Assembly: GCF_001461825.1 (NCBI RefSeq)
Contig: NZ_LLZC01000020.1
Span: 124,001-188,000 of the forward strand
Length of the DNA: 64,000 nt
Direction of reading: 5' to 3'
From: Bacillus velezensis
Lineage (GTDB): Bacteria; Bacillota; Bacilli; Bacillales; Bacillaceae
Shown here: positions 53,309-64,000 of the stretch, in pieces
How positions within the stretch are numbered: position 1 is the stretch's first letter
Layout of the letters: each line of letters opens with the position of its first letter
Program-made: the position numbers and the translations under genes
Notes under the pieces: generated by a model
What the model was told of the DNA's origin: nothing
Seen by the model: only the letters and a program-made list of their open reading frames with translations
Databases searched by the model: none

Positions 53309-53341
53309 GGTATTCCCCTCCGCGTCCCTATATTCTCTATA

Positions 53342-54082
53342 TTAATATTCAGTCGTCACGATTGGTGTGCCAACCGTAACGGTATGTTTTTCGCCCATTC
53401 CCGCACTTCTAAGCGCAACTTGCACATTCATCTTATGTTTCGATGTCATGATGTAATCTGTCCACTTATATGTAAATGCAGAAACAGAAACGAAATGAGG
53501 CTCAACTACATGTTCAACTGGACTTGCTTCAAATTCTTTCATGAGCTGTTCTGCTTTTTTTTGCAAAACAATACTCATATTATCATTTAAATGACCCTTT
53601 AGACAAGTAAAAATAAATACTTTATTTTGAAATATGTCATGTGCCTGCCGTTCAAACTGTTCATATGTATCATTCCAGTTTTCCGGTTGCTCCGGGCTCA
53701 TTTGCTCATATAATAAATACGAAGTTGGGTTCTGGTTTTTGAGGGTAGTGACGAGCTGCAGTTTAAAAGTTGTGTGATTTTTTTTGTCAGAATACGTGCC
53801 GACGGCCTTTACGATTTTATCTTCCCGCGCGGTTTTCCAGTGATATTGCGGATACTGCGTCTTCAGTTCTTTTACCTTGTCATCAAATTCACTCAGTGAC
53901 AGGTTCAGATTTTCTTTCGCATGAAGCGTCCATTCATCTACAGTGACCTGCTGCCGCTCCATTCCTTCGGCAATCTGGGCAAGCGGAGACAGCTCACTTG
54001 CATGAATGGAATGAAATACCGCTATTAAGGCGCTTAAAAAAACAAAAAATAAGATGATGCGGCCTTCTCTTTTTTTCTTCAT
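53342..54082 (-). CDS. ywmB: YwmB family exported protein (DUF1779)
   Basis: The 246-residue protein has an N-terminal membrane/signal segment (about 9-27, ILFFVFLSALIAVFHSIHA) and the YwmB domain, known from structure to have a TATA-box-binding-protein-like fold. It lies directly before murAA and near spoIID, as in B. subtilis. Role unknown; an envelope role is suggested by location. Confidence 0.82.
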   Translation of the reverse strand: MKKKREGRIILFFVFLSALIAVFHSIHASELSPLAQIAEGMERQQVTVDEWTLHAKENLNLSLSEFDDKVKELKTQYPQYHWKTAREDKIVKAVGTYSDKKNHTTFKLQLVTTLKNQNPTSYLLYEQMSPEQPENWNDTYEQFERQAHDIFQNKVFIFTCLKGHLNDNMSIVLQKKAEQLMKEFEASPVEHVVEPHFVSVSAFTYKWTDYIMTSKHKMNVQVALRSAGMGEKHTVTVGTPIVTTEY

Positions 54083-54223
54083 ATCGATCTCTCCCCCTTA
54101 CTCCCATTTTTGCCGGAGCCGGGGAAAGCGATACATGGAAAACTTCGTCAAAACTCGCCAAGCGGGTGAAGAAAAATTGGTTGCTCACCCAGCGATTCCC
54201 TTCATTTCAACAGACGAAACATC

Positions 54224-54463
54224 TTAAAATAAGTATGGAAGCTGTTTCGAATAGGTAAGATAATCTAAAAAGAAGTCAGCGACTGCCGTACCGATCGCAA
54301 TGGTAAGAAGAATGATCAGCAGCCTCGCCTGCACTATTTTTCCTTTTCGGATCAGCGGATCAAAGTTGACGGCCTGAAGCGCCCACCATGTCACCGCAAT
54401 GCATACCAGGTGAACCAGGATGCTGATTGCGGCCTGCTGCCCCAATACATTCACAAATCCCAT
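54224..54463 (-). CDS. ywzB: DUF1146 membrane protein YwzB
   Basis: The 79-residue protein has two membrane helices (about 11-31, AISILVHLVCIAVTWWALQ, and 46-66, RLLIILLTIAIGTAVADF) and the DUF1146 pattern VNFDPLIRKGKIVQARLL. Commonly found just after the atp operon in Bacilli. Function unknown. GGAGATGG precedes the ATG. Confidence 0.83.
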   Translation of the reverse strand: MGFVNVLGQQAAISILVHLVCIAVTWWALQAVNFDPLIRKGKIVQARLLIILLTIAIGTAVADFFLDYLTYSKQLPYLF

Positions 54464-54626
54464 CTCCTTTCATTTTTTCCGCCCCTCATATCCTCTCTTA
54501 TTATATAAGAAGAAGAGAGAAAGATGATCATTTTTACATCAGAATTTTTATCCAAAATTAGGGGCAATCCCCGCTTAAATGTCCGTTCTCCGGCATGATA
54601 TACTTTTTTGGAAAGGAGATGGGAAT

Positions 54627-55097
54627 ATGAATCATTCCTTTTTTCATCCGGAAAAGCAGTATGGAGAAACACTTCCCGTATTTGACCACGAGTGGGAAGC
54701 GATAGCATTCTACTATGATTATAGACAGTCTCAAACAGAGGAACTGAAAGAATTATGTCAGTTTTTCAACATTTCTCTTGATTATTCACGCGGCAGCCTG
54801 CTGGAAGTGGAAGCTCTTTACTTCCGCAGCATACAAGAGCTGCTTTTGGCGGATTGGAACCTGCCGATTGACGAATTTGAGAAAATGCTCAGCGTGTATG
54901 TCATCGATTGCGCCATCCGACACCATGACGATGCCGAATGGGTCGTCAAACCTTATCCGTATACGGACGGCGCCTATACGACGGGTGTGCGGAGAGGAAA
55001 CAAAACGTGGCACACCGACAACTGCTGCGAACATTTATATCTGCAAAAAGAAGAGGATCATCCGCTTATCGGCGTCTATGAATCTCTTATGCGTTAA
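54627..55097 (+). CDS. ywmA: Conserved protein YwmA
   Basis: The 156-residue cytoplasmic protein has an aromatic, acidic sequence (FDHEWEAIAFYYDYRQSQTE) and a C-terminal NKTWHTDNCCEHLYLQ segment with His and Cys that could bind metal. I do not know a function. The ATG at 54627 follows AAAGGAG by 9 bases; an earlier in-frame ATG at 54579 lacks a ribosome site. It is transcribed against the atp operon. Confidence 0.75.
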   Translation: MNHSFFHPEKQYGETLPVFDHEWEAIAFYYDYRQSQTEELKELCQFFNISLDYSRGSLLEVEALYFRSIQELLLADWNLPIDEFEKMLSVYVIDCAIRHHDDAEWVVKPYPYTDGAYTTGVRRGNKTWHTDNCCEHLYLQKEEDHPLIGVYESLMR

Positions 55098-55105
55098 TAT
55101 AGAAA

Positions 55106-55141
55106 AAGAATCCTTCTCAGACAGCCGAGAAGGATTCTTTT

Positions 55142-55142
<1 letters not shown>
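55106..55142 (+). terminator. Bidirectional terminator between ywmA and atpC
   Basis: AAAAGAATCCTTCTC, loop, GAGAAGGATTCTTTT: a long perfect stem with A/T runs on both sides ending the atp operon and ywmA. Confidence 0.85.
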
Positions 55143-55552
<410 letters not shown>

Positions 55553-55563
55553 CTAGGACCAGA

Positions 55564-57895
<2,332 letters not shown>

Positions 57896-57949
57896 TCATT
57901 TGCGTAAAAAGAGAGAAAAAGAGAACCTTTTTCTCTCATCTTCTAAGGG

Positions 57950-59458
<1,509 letters not shown>

Positions 59459-59474
59459 TTAGGTTTCACCCCTT

Positions 59475-60529
<1,055 letters not shown>

Positions 60530-60671
60530 CTACTACGGCAACTCCCTTCTGCAGGTTTTCTCTGCTGATAAAAAGCCGTTTCGGTACGGCCTGCTTATCA
60601 GACATAAAGCAATGGCGAAGGTTCTCTTAGAGTGATCTTCGCCATTTTTAGTTCATATAAGGCTTTTTTGC
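60530..60671 (-). promoter_or_regulatory. Paired hairpins between atpE and atpF
   Basis: The 142-base spacer forms two stems: 60565-60601 (CTGATAA ... GCCGT with ACGGC ... TTATCAG) and 60611-60646 (AATGGCGAAG with CTTCGCCATT). They may stabilise the atpE message or adjust the atpE:atpF ratio. Neither is followed by a T-run on the minus strand. Confidence 0.6.
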
Positions 60672-60899
<228 letters not shown>

Positions 60900-60929
60900 T
60901 TAAAATGTTATCCGAATGGATATATGATT

Positions 60930-62055
<1,126 letters not shown>

Positions 62056-62058
62056 CAA

Positions 62059-62175
62059 CTATCTGTCTCCTGATGAAAATGTAATATAATTCCTGGATAC
62101 GGCAAAACATGCGGTTAACCCTTTGCAGAAGGCCTTTTTTGTCCGCAAAACGGCCTGTTCGAAAAAACCACTCAT
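62059..62175 (-). CDS. Short leader reading frame 2 of the atp operon
   Basis: A 38-codon frame (SGFFEQAVLRTKKAFCKG, then LTACFAVSRNYITFSSGDR) begins at an ATG that overlaps the stop of leader frame 1 and has AGGAGG only 1 base upstream. It ends in TAG directly before the atpI start (TAG-TTG-ATG). No family is recognised. A regulatory, translation-coupling role is inferred; it could equally be chance. Confidence 0.35.
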   Translation of the reverse strand: MSGFFEQAVLRTKKAFCKGLTACFAVSRNYITFSSGDR

Positions 62176-62294
62176 CCTCCTGATGCCACGGGATGCTGTT
62201 TCATTCGCTTAGATAAATCCTCATATAACGGGTTTTTTGGAGGATTTAAAATGAGGATGGATACTAGAAATGAAAGGAATGAAAACCTTCTCAT
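62172..62294 (-). CDS. Short leader reading frame 1 of the atp operon
   Basis: A 40-codon frame starts at an ATG 7-8 bases after the expected transcription start of atp, with GAGGG 5 bases upstream. It has a hydrophobic first half (MRRFSFLSFLVSILIL) then NPPKNPLYEDLSKRMKQ. The frame could extend to 62378, but that would begin upstream of the promoter. Translation is not shown. Confidence 0.4.
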   Translation of the reverse strand: MRRFSFLSFLVSILILNPPKNPLYEDLSKRMKQHPVASGG

Positions 62295-62307
62295 AATACC
62301 CTCGTTT

Positions 62308-62336
62308 AGCATACAATAGCCCCTAACATGTGTCAA
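62308..62336 (-). promoter_or_regulatory. Promoter of the atp operon
   Basis: TTGACA (62331-62336, minus strand), 17-base spacer, TATGCT (62308-62313). It leaves a leader of about 245 bases before atpI. Confidence 0.75.
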
Positions 62337-62438
62337 TCTGTTTAAAGTTAAAAAACTTTTTATACCGGAAGCATACACAGAATGTTCACAAATTCACCTA
62401 TAAATGTATGAACTCTGCCCATTCAGCAAATATCTGGA

Positions 62439-62471
62439 TAAAAAAAAGAAAACCCCTGAATGAGGTTTTCC
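62439..62471 (-). terminator. Terminator of upp
   Basis: GAAAACC-TCATTCAGG-GGTTTTC followed by eight T on the minus strand. Confidence 0.8.
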
Positions 62472-62474
62472 GAT

Positions 62475-63104
62475 TTATTTGGTTCCGTACAGTCTGTCAC
62501 CCGCGTCACCGAGGCCCGGAACGATATAGCCTTTTTCATTCAGTTTTTCATCAAGGGCGGCGATATAAATATCAACGTCAGAATGATGTTTCATCAGCTC
62601 TTCCACGCCTTCCGGAGCCGCTACAAGACACATAAAACGAATGTTTCTCGCGCCGCGCTTTTTCAGGCTGTTTATCGCTTCCACCGCAGAGCCTCCCGTA
62701 GCAAGCATCGGATCCACGACAATAAATTCGCGTTCTTCTACATCAGAAGGAAGCTTGACATAGTATTCCACCGGTTTTAAGGTTTCCGGATCACGGTATA
62801 ATCCGACATGTCCCACTTTAGCGGCCGGGATTAATTTCAGCATGCCGTCAACCATTCCGAGACCCGCTCTCAGGATCGGCACGATACCGAGTTTCTTCCC
62901 TGAAATCACTTTGGATGTCGCTGTTTGAACAGGTGTTTTCACTTCCACTTCTTTAAGAGGAAGATCACGTGTAATTTCAAACGCCATCAGTGATGCGACT
63001 TCGTCCACAAGGTCTCTGAAATCCTTTGTGCCTGTATTTTCATTCCGAATATATGTCAGCTTATGCTGGATTAAAGGATGATCAAATACGTAAACCTTTC
63101 CCAT
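62475..63104 (-). CDS. upp: Uracil phosphoribosyltransferase
   Basis: Upp salvages uracil with PRPP to make UMP. The 209 residues have the PRPP loop [16 protein letters not shown] near 130 and the uracil-binding [16 protein letters not shown] at the C-terminus; [11 protein letters not shown] is the dimer/flap region. Complete and alone between two terminators. Confidence 0.95.
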   Translation of the reverse strand: MGKVYVFDHPLIQHKLTYIRNENTGTKDFRDLVDEVASLMAFEITRDLPLKEVEVKTPVQTATSKVISGKKLGIVPILRAGLGMVDGMLKLIPAAKVGHVGLYRDPETLKPVEYYVKLPSDVEEREFIVVDPMLATGGSAVEAINSLKKRGARNIRFMCLVAAPEGVEELMKHHSDVDIYIAALDEKLNEKGYIVPGLGDAGDRLYGTK

Positions 63105-63198
63105 ACTGTGTTCAGCTCCTTTTTTGTTGTCCGAGTGACTTTTTCACACTTCTATTGATTCTACAGAAAAAGACAAACAGTTTCAAGAAAATCATAAA

Positions 63199-63230
63199 AA
63201 AACCCGCCGGATTAAGGTTCCGGCGGGTTT
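63199..63230 (-). terminator. Terminator of glyA
   Basis: AAACCCGCCGG and CCGGCGGGTTT pair around ATTAAGGTT, followed by T on the minus strand. Confidence 0.8.
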
Positions 63231-63238
63231 CTTCCTTA

Positions 63239-64000
63239 TTAATAGTCCAGTTCTTTATATAAAGGAAACTTTTCAGTCAAGGCAGATACGCGCTGTCTCG
63301 CTTCTTCAAGTTTTGCTTCGTCTTCATGATTTTTCAGTGCGAGGCCGATGATGGCGCCGACTTCTTCAAGCGCGTCACCGTCAAAGCCGCGGCTTGTCAC
63401 AGCTGCCGTACCGAGACGGATTCCGCTTGTGACGAACGGTTTTTCCGGATCGTAAGGGATCGCGTTTTTATTAGATGTAATGCCGATTTCATCAAGAACG
63501 TGTTCAGCGACTTTTCCGGTCAGACCGAGAGAACGGAGGTCGACAAGCACAAGGTGGTTATCCGTTCCGCCTGATACGAGCTGAATGCCCTCTTTGTTCA
63601 GAGACTCAGCCAGGCGCTTCGCGTTCGAGATGACGTTTTGCGCATATGTTTTGAACTCATCTTCAAGCACTTCTCCGAAAGAAACGGCTTTGGCCGCGAT
63701 GACATGCATAAGCGGTCCGCCTTGGATTCCCGGGAAAATGGATTTATCAATCTTTTTGCCGAACTCTTCACGGCAAAGGATCATTCCTCCGCGGGGTCCG
63801 CGAAGTGTTTTGTGAGTCGTGGTCGTTACAAAGTCAGCGTAAGGAACCGGATTCGGATGAAGACCGGCTGCGACAAGACCCGCGATATGCGCCATGTCGA
63901 CCATGAAGTAAGCGCCGACTTCATCAGCGATTTCACGGAATTTTTTAAAGTCGATCGTGCGGGGGTACGCGCTCGCTCCGGCAACGATGAGTTTCGGCTT
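63239..64000 (-). CDS. glyA: Serine hydroxymethyltransferase, C-terminal part
   Basis: GlyA converts serine and tetrahydrofolate to glycine and methylene-THF. The frame is open to the window edge; the visible 253 residues begin [18 protein letters not shown] and contain the PLP Lys in [15 protein letters not shown]. The N-terminal part lies beyond base 64000. The end [14 protein letters not shown] is the normal C-terminus. Confidence 0.95.
   Translation of the reverse strand, partial: KPKLIVAGASAYPRTIDFKKFREIADEVGAYFMVDMAHIAGLVAAGLHPNPVPYADFVTTTTHKTLRGPRGGMILCREEFGKKIDKSIFPGIQGGPLMHVIAAKAVSFGEVLEDEFKTYAQNVISNAKRLAESLNKEGIQLVSGGTDNHLVLVDLRSLGLTGKVAEHVLDEIGITSNKNAIPYDPEKPFVTSGIRLGTAAVTSRGFDGDALEEVGAIIGLALKNHEDEAKLEEARQRVSALTEKFPLYKELDY

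Noticed and set aside
62295-62378. Longer 68-residue version of atp leader frame 1
   Set aside because: The extension starts upstream of the -35 box of the atp promoter, so it would not be in the transcript.

Overview
The window is chromosomal DNA of a Bacillus of the B. subtilis species complex, most likely B. velezensis or B. amyloliquefaciens. Gene order follows the B. subtilis 168 segment from ywqM to glyA almost gene for gene (ywq, ywp, flhOP-mbl-spoIIID, ywo, nrgAB, bcrC, spoIIQ, ywn, ureABC, ywm, spoIID, murAA, atp, upp, glyA). The differences are a different LXG toxin/immunity cluster, an extra FtsW/RodA-type gene beside nrgB, and a xylanase gene near ywnA. The species call rests on recognised families and synteny, not on a database search. 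I saw no rRNA, tRNA, CRISPR array, insertion sequence or prophage.

Layout. 1-6.7 kb: end of a LysR regulator, endonuclease V, then a minus-strand polymorphic toxin locus (ywqH, ywqI, a full LXG toxin and its probable immunity gene) trailed by orphan and broken toxin/immunity cassettes. 6.9-11.6 kb: ywqG and the tyrosine-kinase group tkmA-ptkA-ywqE-ywqF. 12.1-16.5 kb: the SWIM/SNF2 pair ywqB-ywqA. 16.6-25.4 kb: HAD phosphatase and glcR, ssbB, ywpG, ywpF, mscL, fabZ, rapD, flhO/flhP, mbl, spoIIID. 25.6-32.7 kb: MarR/MFS pair, permease, second MFS pair, and the TnrA-controlled ammonium genes nrgA-nrgB. 32.7-39.8 kb: extra SEDS gene, bcrC, VanZ-like ywnJ, spoIIQ, acetyltransferase, small membrane proteins and cardiolipin synthase. 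39.8-44.1 kb: xylanase xynA next to a gene remnant, Rrf2 regulator ywnA, urease ureABC. 44.4-54.5 kb: csbD, ywmF, rapB, moaA, fdhD, ywmE, paired secreted vWA proteins, spoIID, murAA, ywmB, ywzB. 54.6-64 kb: ywmA, the complete atpIBEFHAGDC operon, upp and the 3' part of glyA.

Functional themes are cell envelope and morphogenesis (murAA, mbl, SEDS, bcrC, clsA, UDP-glucose dehydrogenase with its kinase/phosphatase), sporulation (spoIIID, spoIIQ, spoIID), nitrogen scavenging (nrgAB and ureABC, each preceded by a perfect TnrA half-site pair), energy (atp), and interbacterial competition.

The least ordinary region is 1.1-6.7 kb. Behind one intact LXG toxin lie at least three further immunity-type genes. 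Two of them are preceded by a decayed copy of the toxin's own linker motif (PVTGE) and by near-identical copies of a terminator element, which marks how cassettes have been swapped in. Other points worth checking are a strong outward promoter with a LexA-like palindrome between mbl and flhO, two coupled short reading frames in the atp leader, and the extra SEDS gene.
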